64,000 nt of DNA from CAIYZT01 sp947461435 (GCA_965284435.1 OZ260083.1:1612001-1676000), one strand, 5' to 3'. Numbered from the stretch's first letter, positions 43,371 to 52,560 are shown. The notes: generated from the sequence alone by a model not told the origin. Made by a program: numbers and translations.

Positions 43371-45362
43371 ATGGCCGTGAAAGACAGCGACGAAGGCAAA
43401 CCCGAAGGCGAAGAGGCCGATGTCTCCTTGGACATGAGCCAGGCCGCCGTCAAACGGATGATCGCTGACGCGCGCGAACGGGGCTATATCACCTACGATC
43501 AGCTCAATACCGTGATGCCGCCCGAACAGGTGTCGTCCGAGCAGATCGAAGATGTCATGTCGATGCTGTCCGAAATGGGCATCAACGTCATTGAAGACGA
43601 AGAAATCGAAGAAGGCGCAGAGCCTTTGGGCGAACTTGTGGAAACCGCTTCGACCACCCGCGACGTGGCCGTCGTCACCACCACAACCGAGGCGCTGGAC
43701 CGCACGGATGATCCGGTGCGCATGTATCTGCGCGAAATGGGCAGCGTCGAACTTTTGTCGCGCGAAGGCGAAATTGCCATCGCCAAACGCATCGAAGCTG
43801 GCCGCAACACCATGATTGCCGGGCTTTGCGAAAGCCCGCTGACCTTTCAGGCCATCATCATCTGGCGCGACGAACTTTTGTCCGAAGACATTCTTCTGCG
43901 CGATGTGATCGATCTTGAAGCCACCTTTGGCCGCAGTCTGGACGGCGAAGAAGGCATCGTTGGCCCCGACCTTGACGGTGTTGATCTTGAAGGCGCCGCC
44001 GCGCCGCGCCGGTCTGCCGAACCTGAAATGGATGCCGACGGCAACCCGATCATGGCCGCCGATGACGATGATGAAGATGATGACGGACAATCCATGTCCC
44101 TCGCCGCCATGGAAGCCGCGCTGAAACCGAAGGTTCTGGAAACCCTTGACCTGATCGCGCGCGACTATACCCATCTGGCCGAAATGCAGGACGCCCGCAT
44201 GTCGGCGACCCTGTCCGAAAAGTCGACCTTCTCGGCGACCGAAGAAGCCGCCTATCAAAAGCTGCGCAGCGAAATCGTGGTTCTGGTGAACGAACTTCAC
44301 CTGCACAACAACCGTATCGAAGCCCTGATCGACCAGCTTTATGGCATCAACAAACGCATCATGGCGATCAATTCGGGCATGGTGAAACTGGCCGATGCTG
44401 CCCGGATCAACCGGCGCGAATTCATCGACGAATATCAGGGCTATGAACTGGACCCGACCTGGCTTGACCGGATGGCCACCAAGCCCGGACGCGGCTGGCA
44501 AAGCCTGATCGATAAATCCCGCGCCGCGATCGAAGATCTGCGCACGGAGATGGCGCAGGTCGGCCAATATGTCGGCGTCGACATTTCCGAATTCCGCCGC
44601 ATCGTGAACCAGGTGCAAAAGGGCGAGAAAGAAGCGCGGCAAGCCAAGAAGGAAATGGTCGAAGCCAACCTGCGTCTCGTCATCTCGATTGCCAAGAAAT
44701 ACACCAACCGCGGGCTGCAATTCCTGGATCTCATTCAGGAAGGCAACATCGGTCTGATGAAAGCCGTCGACAAATTCGAATATCGCCGCGGCTACAAATT
44801 CTCGACCTACGCCACCTGGTGGATCCGTCAGGCCATCACCCGGTCCATCGCCGATCAGGCGCGCACCATCCGTATTCCGGTGCACATGATCGAGACGATC
44901 AACAAACTGGTCCGCACCGGCCGCCAGATGCTGCACGAAATCGGCCGCGAACCCACGCCCGAGGAATTGGCCGAAAAGCTCCAAATGCCGCTGGAAAAGG
45001 TCCGCAAGGTGATGAAAATCGCCAAGGAACCGATCTCCTTGGAAACCCCGATTGGCGACGAGGAAGACAGCCAACTGGGCGACTTCATCGAAGACAAGAA
45101 CGCCATCCTGCCGCTGGATTCCGCCATTCAGGAAAACCTGAAGGAAACCACTACCCGGGTTCTGGCCTCGCTTACCCCGCGCGAAGAGCGTGTGCTGCGC
45201 ATGCGTTTTGGCATCGGCATGAACACCGACCACACGCTGGAAGAGGTGGGCCAGCAGTTCAGCGTCACCCGCGAACGCATCCGCCAGATCGAAGCCAAAG
45301 CCCTGCGCAAGCTGAAGCATCCCAGCCGAAGCCGCAAACTACGCAGTTTCTTAGATCAGTAA
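43371..45362 (+). CDS. rpoD: RNA polymerase housekeeping sigma factor
   Basis: 663 residues. An acidic N-terminal region 1.1, a long non-conserved insert with poly-acidic runs (near 220-240), then regions 2 to 4: NLRLVISIAKKYTNRGLQFLDLIQEGNIGLMKAVDKFEYRRGYKFSTYATWWIRQAITRSIADQ (2.1-2.4), the region 3 segment EIGREPTPEELAEKL, and RVLRMRFGIGMNTDHTLEEVGQQFSVTRERIRQIEAKALRKLKHPSRS (4). It directs transcription of most growth genes. AAAGGA precedes the ATG. Confidence 0.96.
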   Translation: MAVKDSDEGKPEGEEADVSLDMSQAAVKRMIADARERGYITYDQLNTVMPPEQVSSEQIEDVMSMLSEMGINVIEDEEIEEGAEPLGELVETASTTRDVAVVTTTTEALDRTDDPVRMYLREMGSVELLSREGEIAIAKRIEAGRNTMIAGLCESPLTFQAIIIWRDELLSEDILLRDVIDLEATFGRSLDGEEGIVGPDLDGVDLEGAAAPRRSAEPEMDADGNPIMAADDDDEDDDGQSMSLAAMEAALKPKVLETLDLIARDYTHLAEMQDARMSATLSEKSTFSATEEAAYQKLRSEIVVLVNELHLHNNRIEALIDQLYGINKRIMAINSGMVKLADAARINRREFIDEYQGYELDPTWLDRMATKPGRGWQSLIDKSRAAIEDLRTEMAQVGQYVGVDISEFRRIVNQVQKGEKEARQAKKEMVEANLRLVISIAKKYTNRGLQFLDLIQEGNIGLMKAVDKFEYRRGYKFSTYATWWIRQAITRSIADQARTIRIPVHMIETINKLVRTGRQMLHEIGREPTPEELAEKLQMPLEKVRKVMKIAKEPISLETPIGDEEDSQLGDFIEDKNAILPLDSAIQENLKETTTRVLASLTPREERVLRMRFGIGMNTDHTLEEVGQQFSVTRERIRQIEAKALRKLKHPSRSRKLRSFLDQ

Positions 45363-45391
45363 GGGTTCTAACTATTCTCACTGTTTAGTTT

Positions 45392-45802
45392 ATGGGACGC
45401 ATTCGAATGGGCCTTGAGCTCGGACCGCCATGGTTGGTTGTAGCGTTTGCCGATGCTTCTGGCTCAGAGATTATTTTTCGTGATAATTTTACCGGTGCTG
45501 GGTTTGATCGAGTCCGGCGAGTGATGAAGGGTGAACCTGGTTCAGTTTGCGCGATCTTACTGAGGTCTGAAGAACTGTTGCGAGAAAGAGACGGCTCAAT
45601 TTTTGATCCGATTAGGTACACAGAAGGCCGCAATTTTGGTACTTCCTCAGATCGTGCATACCGGGCCTATTTGTATGCTATGGAATTGAATCGGGGCAAT
45701 CGTTCAAAAACTTTGTCAGGGACTTTGGCAAACATAAACGCTTGGGTTTGGGTCATGATATTCGTCGTCCTAATCTATGGAATGGAATTCGTTTCGAGGT
45801 AG
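45392..45802 (+). CDS. AT-rich orphan membrane protein after rpoD
   Basis: 136 residues, no family recognised. It begins MGRIRMGLELGPPWLVVAFAD and ends with one hydrophobic helix (about 113-131, INAWVWVMIFVVLIYGMEF). The middle is charged and soluble. Base composition is clearly AT-richer than rpoD and nrdR and the codons used are unlike theirs, which suggests acquired DNA. It starts 29 bp after rpoD with no good ribosome site; an ATG at 45407 is an alternative. Confidence 0.55.
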   Translation: MGRIRMGLELGPPWLVVAFADASGSEIIFRDNFTGAGFDRVRRVMKGEPGSVCAILLRSEELLRERDGSIFDPIRYTEGRNFGTSSDRAYRAYLYAMELNRGNRSKTLSGTLANINAWVWVMIFVVLIYGMEFVSR

Positions 45803-45984
45803 TCAGAATAATTCGATACTGTTAACCCCACCCCTGAGTCCCCGCCGCAACACTCCCCCCTCAATCCCTAGTGGCCCGCATTTCCTTCTGGCCTAACCCT
45901 GCGCGCCTCCCCTATAGACATGGGGTAACTGGGACGCAGAGCCCAGAGCACGAGGCAGGTTAACCATAAGCAAGGAGGGAGCCC

Positions 45985-46452
45985 ATGCGCTGCCCATTCT
46001 GCGGGAATATTGACACACAAGTGAAGGACAGCCGTCCGGCCGAAGATCATGTATCGATCCGCCGCCGCCGTTTTTGTCCGGCCTGTGGTGGGCGGTTCAC
46101 CACCTATGAACGTGTGCAGTTGCGCGATCTGGTCGTCGTGAAATCATCGGGCAAACGCGAGGATTTCGACCGCACCAAACTGGAACGCTCCATCCGGATC
46201 GCCATGCAGAAACGCCCGATTGATCCTGAACGGATTGATCAGATGATCAGCGGCATCGTGCGGCGACTGGAATCCTTGGGGGATACCGACATCCCGTCCA
46301 AGATGATCGGCGAGATCGTCATGGAATCCCTCGCCCGGATCGATACCGTCGCCTATGTGCGTTTTGCCAGTGTTTACAAAAACTTCCAGGCCGCTGACGA
46401 TTTTGACAGGTTCGTCTCGGAACTGCGTCCCGGCACAGCCTCGGACGATTGA
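45985..46452 (+). CDS. nrdR: Transcriptional repressor NrdR
   Basis: 155 residues. The zinc ribbon has CPFCG and CPACGGRFTTYER; the ATP-cone follows from about residue 46 with VKSSGKREDFDRTKLERSI. NrdR senses adenine nucleotides and represses ribonucleotide reductase genes. AAGGAGGGAG precedes the ATG. In many bacteria it neighbours ribD; here it does not. Confidence 0.95.
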   Translation: MRCPFCGNIDTQVKDSRPAEDHVSIRRRRFCPACGGRFTTYERVQLRDLVVVKSSGKREDFDRTKLERSIRIAMQKRPIDPERIDQMISGIVRRLESLGDTDIPSKMIGEIVMESLARIDTVAYVRFASVYKNFQAADDFDRFVSELRPGTASDD

Positions 46453-46462
46453 CCCATCGGGG

Positions 46463-46484
46463 CAGGGGGGCCATGGCCCCCCTG
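46463..46484 (+). terminator. Bidirectional terminator between nrdR and the glyoxalase
   Basis: CAGGGGGG (46463-46470) and CCCCCCTG (46477-46484) flank a CCATGG loop in a 22-bp perfect palindrome between convergent genes. Confidence 0.6.
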
Positions 46485-46488
46485 ATCC

Positions 46489-46917
46489 TTACCAGCTGCC
46501 CGTATTGGCCATGCTCGCCCAAGGTTCCGCCGGGGCCAAGCTCGCGCCTTTTTGCAAAATCTCGATCGATACATTGTCAGGGCTGCGCACAAAGGCCATA
46601 TGCCCATCGCGCGGGGGGCGGTTGATCAGCACACCATGTGCCTGCAAATGTGCGCAGGTCGCATAGATGTCATCCACCTCATAGGCCAGATGCCCAAAGT
46701 GGCGGCTGTCCGATGGCAGGCCGCTGTCGCCATCCCAATTATAGGTCAACTCCACCGGGCACTCTTTCTGTCCGGGCGGGGCCATGAAGATCAACGAAAA
46801 CCGTCCCTTTTCACTGTCATGGCGCCGCGTTTCTTCCAGTCCCAGCAGTTTGTAAAACGCCAGCGACTTTTCCAAATCCAAAACGCGCACCATCGTATGC
46901 AGATATTTGATGCCCAT
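46489..46917 (-). CDS. gloA: Lactoylglutathione lyase (glyoxalase I)
   Basis: 142 residues. Paired beta-alpha-beta modules of the VOC fold with LHTMVRVLDLEKSLAFYKLLGLEE, LTYNWDG, FGHLAYEVDDIYATC and the late metal-ligand segment VSIEILQKG. It detoxifies methylglyoxal with glutathione. The AAAGGG ribosome site precedes the ATG. It lies 13 bp downstream of the Slam-like gene on the same strand. Confidence 0.92.
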   Translation of the reverse strand: MGIKYLHTMVRVLDLEKSLAFYKLLGLEETRRHDSEKGRFSLIFMAPPGQKECPVELTYNWDGDSGLPSDSRHFGHLAYEVDDIYATCAHLQAHGVLINRPPRDGHMAFVRSPDNVSIEILQKGASLAPAEPWASMANTGSW

Positions 46918-46929
46918 GATCAGGCCCTT

Positions 46930-48312
46930 TCAGAATTTTGAGGTAACGCTTAATCCCAGACCAAAGGTCTCACTGTCGTACAGCCCGATGTTCGACCAAT
47001 TCCGCCCAGCCTCAAGCGAGATGACGGGAACAAAGCCCATATAGTCCAACTTGTCCAGTTGGGCCGAAACAGAAAGGTTCGCGGCGCGGTCGTGCCGCCC
47101 CTCAAAGGCATAAAAGGACTCCGGATAGTCCAGCGTTTCGAATTCCGCCAAGGCCGACAGTCCCATCCCCAAAACGGGCTGATGGGCTTGCCAGCTCAAT
47201 TGCAGGCTCCATCGTTCATTTTCGGCAAAGGCATCCGGGGCCGTCGTCACCCCAAATCCCACCTCGGCCCCAATCCTGTCCCCGCCGGGCAGGCCTGCGT
47301 CAAGTCCCAGGCTGCCGTCACTCAGCCGCGCCGAAAGACTGCCGCTTGCTGCGGAAAACTGCCATTGATGGGAAAGCGATGTGCGCAGCGTGATGGTGTC
47401 GCTTAACGGGGCCGACACCTCGACCTTCCCCGCCGCATAATCGGTCAGGGCCACGCCGCCGTACCATACCCGGCCCAGATTGACGCTGCCGTCATAAATC
47501 GTATCGTGCCGCGCCTCATACCGTTTTTCTGTCACGGCAAGATCAAGGCTGGTCAGGGCAAAGTCGCTGGCCCGCGCCGTCGGGGCGGTTGACTGCGCGG
47601 CCTCTGACAAGATCACGAACCCGTGGTTCACCGTGGCCGCCAAAAGACCCTGCGCCGTCTGACTGTCATGCCAGCGCAGCTGCGCGGCCATACCGACAGC
47701 CCCTTCAAATCCTGACAGGGCCAGCGCCGCCCCCGTGGCCCCGCCCAAACAACCCGTTGGGCAGATATAGCCGCTGGGCAATTCAAACACCGGATCGCGC
47801 GCCCCGTTATTCACGTTGCTGGACGGCGACATCGACATTGCGAACGACAGCTTCAGCGGCGTGTTCGCCCGCACCAGATCAAAATCTCGCCGCGCAATAG
47901 ACAGGGCTTTGGCGCTGGGCGCCTCTTCGGCCGCGCGGCGCAGCCACAGTTGCGCCTCGATGCGTCGGTCTTGCAGCGACAGGGCCTGCGCCAGAACCAT
48001 CGCCGCCCCATACCGGCCATTGTCAGTTTCGGCGGCGGCAAACGCCGCCCGTGCAGCCGCCTCGGCCTGAGGCAACTGGCCCAGAATGCGCAAGGCTTGC
48101 GATTTCAGGATCAGCGCTGTCGAATCCGCAGGGTCTCGGGCCAACAGCTGTGCCACAATCTCCAGCGCATCCTGCGCAAATCCGGCATCAATCGCCTTGC
48201 TGGCCAATTGGCGCATGGCCCGGGCATCCAGAACCATCGGGTCGGCCGCCGCCAAGGACGATGCCGCCACCAAAACCGCAAACCCAAGGGCAAGGATCCC
48301 CCGCACCGGCAT
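46930..48312 (-). CDS. Slam-like outer-membrane protein (TPR plus beta-barrel)
   Basis: 460 residues from the ATG at 48312. A signal peptide (MPVRGILALGFAVLVAASSLAAA) is followed by a TPR-like helical region (about 25-140) and then a beta-barrel with alternating strands to the C-terminal phenylalanine (LGLSVTSKF). This build matches the surface lipoprotein assembly modifier family (Slam, DUF560 barrel), which moves lipoproteins to the outer face. The ATG overlaps the lipoprotein stop (TGATG), so the two are translationally coupled. Confidence 0.75.
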   Translation of the reverse strand: MPVRGILALGFAVLVAASSLAAADPMVLDARAMRQLASKAIDAGFAQDALEIVAQLLARDPADSTALILKSQALRILGQLPQAEAAARAAFAAAETDNGRYGAAMVLAQALSLQDRRIEAQLWLRRAAEEAPSAKALSIARRDFDLVRANTPLKLSFAMSMSPSSNVNNGARDPVFELPSGYICPTGCLGGATGAALALSGFEGAVGMAAQLRWHDSQTAQGLLAATVNHGFVILSEAAQSTAPTARASDFALTSLDLAVTEKRYEARHDTIYDGSVNLGRVWYGGVALTDYAAGKVEVSAPLSDTITLRTSLSHQWQFSAASGSLSARLSDGSLGLDAGLPGGDRIGAEVGFGVTTAPDAFAENERWSLQLSWQAHQPVLGMGLSALAEFETLDYPESFYAFEGRHDRAANLSVSAQLDKLDYMGFVPVISLEAGRNWSNIGLYDSETFGLGLSVTSKF

Positions 48313-49343
48313 CAATTGTAAACGATGAATCCGCCCGTCTCGCGCACGGTCACCCCATCCATGTTCTCGCGCGGATCGGTGCTTTCCACCACGATGATCC
48401 CGACAATCTCTTCGGCACCCTCGCCCGATATCACCGCATAATAGGTGCCGTTTTCATAAAGAACGCCTTGGCTAAAGCTGGACACACCGGCCGTCACTTC
48501 GCCCGCCGGCGTGATCACGTTGGGCCCCACGGTAAAGGTCATCACCGGCAATTCCGATGCCGTCCCCGTATCCCCGTTCAGCGCCGCCACAATCTCTCCG
48601 GTGACGTCATTTCCATTGATATCAAACACCTGCCGATCATAGACAAAGCCCTTTACCCCGTCACCGATCACACCCGAGCTGTCATTGAAGTCATCAAAAT
48701 CGATGTCCACCACCATCTGCCCGGTCACATATTCAATCCCGCCGACGATGGTATCGGGCCCGTCGAAATCGCGCACCGCCGAATAATCCCCCTCGAAATG
48801 CGCCTGCCCCGCGGTGGGCAGCGTCACACTGCCGTTCCGCTTGTAAATGAACCCGCCAAAGCCGTATTCCACATAGCTGCCCGTGCGCACGATGGCGAAT
48901 TCCGTCTGCCCCGAGGTCGAGGTGCCATACAGCGCGCGGTAGGTGAACTGATCCACAACCTCGCCCTGCTCATCGCGCACAATCTGATCGCCCGCGAAAA
49001 TATTGACGCCCGTGTTCGGCAAGGTCCCCGGCGCATCCGCAGGCGAGGCGATGAACCCCACATCGCGCGTGTACACATTTTCCCCGTCAAACGCGAGGTT
49101 ATCGACCAAAAACGTATCGTTCTCAGGATCATAGATGAAATCCTGCGCATATCCGTTGCCCGACACCGAATCCTGATTTTCCACCCGGGTGATCGGCTTT
49201 CCGCGCGACGGGTTCGTCGTCGTGCCCGTCAGCACAAAATCACTATCCCCCCCGCCCCCCGGATCGGGATTGCCGGTAAAGGGGTTGCCATCGCACGCCG
49301 TCAGCATCAGCGCCGCAGCCAAAGAAGGAGTCAAAATCCGCAT
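48312..49343 (-). CDS. TbpB-like surface lipoprotein, partner of the Slam-like protein
   Basis: 343 residues from the ATG at 49343. The signal ends in ALMLTAC, then a Gly/Pro/Asp tether (CDGNPFTGNPDPGGGG), typical of exposed lipoproteins. The rest is beta-rich with GFGGFIYKRNGSVTLPTAGQAHFEGDY, and VVDIDFDDFNDSSGVIGDGVKGF, resembling the TbpB/factor-H-binding beta-barrel handle. Its function, such as ligand or iron-source binding, is not shown. Position and coupling mark it as the probable Slam substrate. Confidence 0.7.
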   Translation of the reverse strand: MRILTPSLAAALMLTACDGNPFTGNPDPGGGGDSDFVLTGTTTNPSRGKPITRVENQDSVSGNGYAQDFIYDPENDTFLVDNLAFDGENVYTRDVGFIASPADAPGTLPNTGVNIFAGDQIVRDEQGEVVDQFTYRALYGTSTSGQTEFAIVRTGSYVEYGFGGFIYKRNGSVTLPTAGQAHFEGDYSAVRDFDGPDTIVGGIEYVTGQMVVDIDFDDFNDSSGVIGDGVKGFVYDRQVFDINGNDVTGEIVAALNGDTGTASELPVMTFTVGPNVITPAGEVTAGVSSFSQGVLYENGTYYAVISGEGAEEIVGIIVVESTDPRENMDGVTVRETGGFIVYN

Positions 49344-49525
49344 CGTCACTATCCAAAGAGCAATCCAAACGATACTGCGCCACTTCCGCCCCCAAGTCAA
49401 AACCGAAAACCCGAAAATCCGCCCCATCCCCCCATTGATCTGGCGGTTTGTCCTTGGCCCCCCCACCAGATATAGTGACAGCCGACTCAGGCCCGCCTGT
49501 CCCTTCGCCCAAAGGATTTGCCCCC

Positions 49526-50431
49526 ATGCCGCTGACCCCCGACCAGATCGCCGAAATCGAGGCGGCCCGCAGCGCCCCGCAGATGACCCTGCGCGCCACC
49601 TCCCCGGGGATGGAGCAGCACCTCTACCGCGCCCATCCGGTGCTCGATCACGGCTTCATCCGCGTGATCGATTACATGGGCGATGATGCCGCCATCGTGC
49701 AGGCCGCCCGCGTGTCCTATGGCGCGGGCACCAAACATGTCCAAAACGATGATGGCCTGATCCGCTATCTGATGCGCCACTGGCACTCCACCCCGTTTGA
49801 AATGTGCGAAGTCAAACTGCACGTCAAACTGCCGGTCTTCGTCGCCCGCCAGTGGATCCGCCACCGCACCGCCAACGTCAACGAATACTCCGCCCGCTAT
49901 TCGATCTTGGATCGGGAATTCTATATTCCCGCCCCCGAACATCTGGCCGCGCAATCGGTGGTCAACAACCAAGGCCGCGGCGCTGTCTTGCAAGGAGAGG
50001 AGGCCGCCCGCGTCCTCGACCTGCTCAAATCCGATGCCAACCGCGCCTATGACAATTACGAGTCCATGCTGTCCCAAGAAGGCCAGCAGGGCCTTGCCCG
50101 CGAACTCGCCCGCATGAATCTGCCCGCCAACATCTATACGCAGTGGTATTGGAAGGTCGATCTGCACAACCTCTTCCACTTCCTGCGCCTGCGCGCCGAT
50201 CCCCATGCGCAATACGAAATCCGCGTCTACGCCGAGGCGATCGCCGCCTGCGTCAAAGATTGGGTGCCGCTGGCCTATGCCGCCTTCGAAGACTACCGCA
50301 TGGGCGGAGTAACGCTCTCCTCAAAAGCGATTGACGTTTTGAAGCGCAGGTTGAAAGGTGAGGCGGTCAGCCAAGAAACCTCGGGCATGAGCAAGGGGGA
50401 GTGGCGGGAGTTTATTGACGTTTGGGGGTAG
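49526..50431 (+). CDS. thyX: Flavin-dependent thymidylate synthase
   Basis: 301 residues from the ATG at 49526 with AAAGGA upstream. The ThyX signature RHRTANVNEYSARYS and the nearby FVARQWIRHR, with LRLRADPHAQYEIRVYAEAI later, are intact. ThyX makes dTMP using FAD and methylene-THF. The last 30 or so residues continue the family's C-terminal extension. Confidence 0.95.
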   Translation: MPLTPDQIAEIEAARSAPQMTLRATSPGMEQHLYRAHPVLDHGFIRVIDYMGDDAAIVQAARVSYGAGTKHVQNDDGLIRYLMRHWHSTPFEMCEVKLHVKLPVFVARQWIRHRTANVNEYSARYSILDREFYIPAPEHLAAQSVVNNQGRGAVLQGEEAARVLDLLKSDANRAYDNYESMLSQEGQQGLARELARMNLPANIYTQWYWKVDLHNLFHFLRLRADPHAQYEIRVYAEAIAACVKDWVPLAYAAFEDYRMGGVTLSSKAIDVLKRRLKGEAVSQETSGMSKGEWREFIDVWG

Positions 50432-50432
50432 A

Positions 50433-51422
50433 ATGTTGACGCGAAAGTTGCAGGTTTTTGTCTCAAGTACGTTCTTGGATTTAAAGGAAGATCGACAAGC
50501 AGCCGTTCAGGCGATTTTAAGTGCAGGTCACATTCCAGCTGGCATGGAGTTATTTGCAGCAGGAAGCGAATCACAACTTCAAACAATTTATCGTTGGATA
50601 GATGACTGTGACGTTTATATGCTTTTGTTGGGCGGTCGATATGGAACGGTGGAAAGCAGATCTGGCTTGAGTTATACAGAATTGGAGTTCAACTATGCGC
50701 TAAAAGCAAAGAAGCCGCACTTTTCACTTGTTCTCACCGAAAGAGCCTTGGAGGCAAGAATAAAACTCCATGATTCTTCCATTTTAGAGACAGAAAATGG
50801 AGAGAAGTATAGGGATTTTAAAACACGCGTTGGTGGATTCACGCTTAAAAACTTTGAAGATTCAAAGGACATAGAAATAGCCACACGCGACAGTCTTAAA
50901 GAAATTGAAAGGAATTCGAAACTTTTTGGCTGGGTATCGGGTAAGGAAATCAACGAGAATTTTGATGAGATTAGCCATTTAAAAAGGCACATAGAGATTG
51001 CCCAGAGCGAAATTGTTGCTTGGACGGATAAATATCGCTCAGCTGAGGTTGAGATTTCGAAGTTAAAGCATGCATTGGGTGGTCACGGTCTCGCTGCAAA
51101 TGTTCAAACTGGCTCGATTGGGAATAGGACTAGTACAACGCCCCTATCGGAATTGGCGCGGGACATGTTGAAAAGTGCGGCGGCGGACAAGCATGGGTCG
51201 ATTGCAATTGAAAAATTCATTGGCGGTACCCATTTCACTGCAGGCGCAAAACAATTCGACGTTTCAAGTGGTCACCGCGCAGTTGCTGACTGCCAAAAAG
51301 CTGTGGATGAGCTCCGAAAACTTGGACTTATTGCTCCGGTTGATAATTCTGGTGATTTCTTTCAGGTTACCAGCGATGGATACAATCGTGCAGACAGCTT
51401 AAATAGGGATGCAGGCAGCTAG
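50433..51422 (+). CDS. DUF4062 protein, AT-rich, possible defence-related orphan
   Basis: 329 residues from the ATG at 50433, 1 bp after thyX, with GGGGG upstream. The N-terminal DUF4062 domain is clear: KLQVFVSSTFLDLKEDRQAAVQAILSAGHIPAGMELFAAG, then YRWIDDCDVYMLLLGGRYGT. A coiled-coil region follows (about 155-215), then a C-terminal winged-helix-like part (KAVDELRKLGLIAPV). DUF4062 is found at the start of NTPase effectors of bacterial defence; here it has no NTPase. The gene is much AT-richer than thyX. Its role is unknown. Confidence 0.75.
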   Translation: MLTRKLQVFVSSTFLDLKEDRQAAVQAILSAGHIPAGMELFAAGSESQLQTIYRWIDDCDVYMLLLGGRYGTVESRSGLSYTELEFNYALKAKKPHFSLVLTERALEARIKLHDSSILETENGEKYRDFKTRVGGFTLKNFEDSKDIEIATRDSLKEIERNSKLFGWVSGKEINENFDEISHLKRHIEIAQSEIVAWTDKYRSAEVEISKLKHALGGHGLAANVQTGSIGNRTSTTPLSELARDMLKSAAADKHGSIAIEKFIGGTHFTAGAKQFDVSSGHRAVADCQKAVDELRKLGLIAPVDNSGDFFQVTSDGYNRADSLNRDAGS

Positions 51423-51829
51423 GGTGACTTTCGCGTTGGTAATATGTTACTAAGGCGCCAGCCGCAGAAGGGGGCATCCGCGCCCCCATCCCGATGCCTC
51501 AAAGACTACGGCCTCGCTCGAGCATCCGCACCAACCCACGCCTCTTTCACGACCGGCCGCTCGGCCCTCGTCCCCTGAGCCGCCAGATGCAAAATCTCGA
51601 CTGGCTACCCCAAAAAGTCCGCGCCGCCGGGCTGCTTGGGGCCATGCTACGGGGCCTCTGCTGAAGCCATTTCAGGGCGGTCACCACACCCTTTCCGGCC
51701 CCGAGTGTTAAAATTCGGTAAAAACGGCAAACCAAGCCCCTGAAAACCCAAAATAAAAAAAATGTCCCAACTCGGGACACTCCCCAAAGCCCGGCGGTGC
51801 CCTATACTGATCTTGAAAAGGAGACCGCC
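51423..51829 (+). other. 407-bp region between the DUF4062 and DUF2177 genes
   Basis: GGGGGC (51470-51475) and GCCCCC (51482-51487) form a hairpin 48 bp after the DUF4062 stop, a probable terminator without a T run. A TGTCCC/GGGACA hairpin lies near 51763-51779. Between them, minus-strand stretches of 30-odd codons are open in shifting frames, such as one including EILHLAAQG near 51515-51605, which may be a decayed gene. Nothing intact is seen. Confidence 0.4.
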
Positions 51830-52228
51830 ATGCCCCTCATCCTCACCCTCTATTTCGCTACCCTGATCCCCTTCCTCATCCTCGACGGGATCATGATCAC
51901 CCTCGTGACCAAACCCCTGTTTGACCAGCATATCGGCTACCTCATGTCCAACCTGCGCCCCGCCCCCGCCGCCGCCTTCTACCTCCTCTATATCGCGGGT
52001 CTTCTTTACCTCGTGTCCCTCCCCGCCCTCCGCACCGGCAGCGCCACCCTCCTGCCCGCCGCCGTGATCGGATTCATGGCCTACGGGACCTATGAATTCA
52101 CCTCCTATGCCATTATGAAAGACTGGACGTTCCAGATGCTGGCGACCGACCTGATCTGGGGAACCCTCCTCACCGCCGTCACCACCTGGCTCGGCGTGGC
52201 CATCACCCGCATGATATTCAAAGGCTAG
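51830..52228 (+). CDS. DUF2177 membrane protein
   Basis: 132 residues from the ATG at 51830, with AAAAGGAGACC upstream. Four transmembrane helices are expected: the first from MPLILTLYFATLIPFLILDG, then YLLYIAGLLYLVSL, LLPAAVIGFMAYGTYEFTSYAIM, and LIWGTLLTAVTTWLGVA. The LDGIMI and YGTYEFTSYA segments match DUF2177. It is followed 2 bp later by the ArsC-like gene. The function is unknown. Confidence 0.8.
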   Translation: MPLILTLYFATLIPFLILDGIMITLVTKPLFDQHIGYLMSNLRPAPAAAFYLLYIAGLLYLVSLPALRTGSATLLPAAVIGFMAYGTYEFTSYAIMKDWTFQMLATDLIWGTLLTAVTTWLGVAITRMIFKG

Positions 52229-52230
52229 AT

Positions 52231-52557
52231 ATGATCGTTTTCGGAATTTCCACCTGCGACAGCACCAAGAAGGCGTTGAAAGAGCTGGACCGCGCCGGCC
52301 TCTCCCCCACCTTCCGCGATATCCGCGCCAACCCCCTGTCCGCCGCTGAAGTAGACCAGATCGTCACCGAATTCGGCGACAAGGCGATCAACAAGCAGTC
52401 GACCACCTACCGGGGATTTTCCGATTTCCTGCGCGAGTCAGAACCCGAGGCGCAAATAGCAGCGCAGCCGACCGTGATGAAACGGCCGGTCATCCATTCT
52501 GACGCCGGGTGGTTCATCGGGTGGGATGACGCCACCCTTGCCCGCTTGACGGCGTGA
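52231..52557 (+). CDS. ArsC/Spx-family arsenate-reductase-like protein
   Basis: 108 residues of the thioredoxin-fold ArsC group. It begins MIVFGISTCDSTKKALKEL, holding the N-terminal cysteine, and ends with VMKRPVIHSDAGWFIGWD, the conserved Arg-Pro segment. Members of this YffB-like subgroup are often not arsenate reductases; activity toward arsenate is uncertain. Confidence 0.85.
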   Translation: MIVFGISTCDSTKKALKELDRAGLSPTFRDIRANPLSAAEVDQIVTEFGDKAINKQSTTYRGFSDFLRESEPEAQIAAQPTVMKRPVIHSDAGWFIGWDDATLARLTA

Positions 52558-52560
52558 ACA

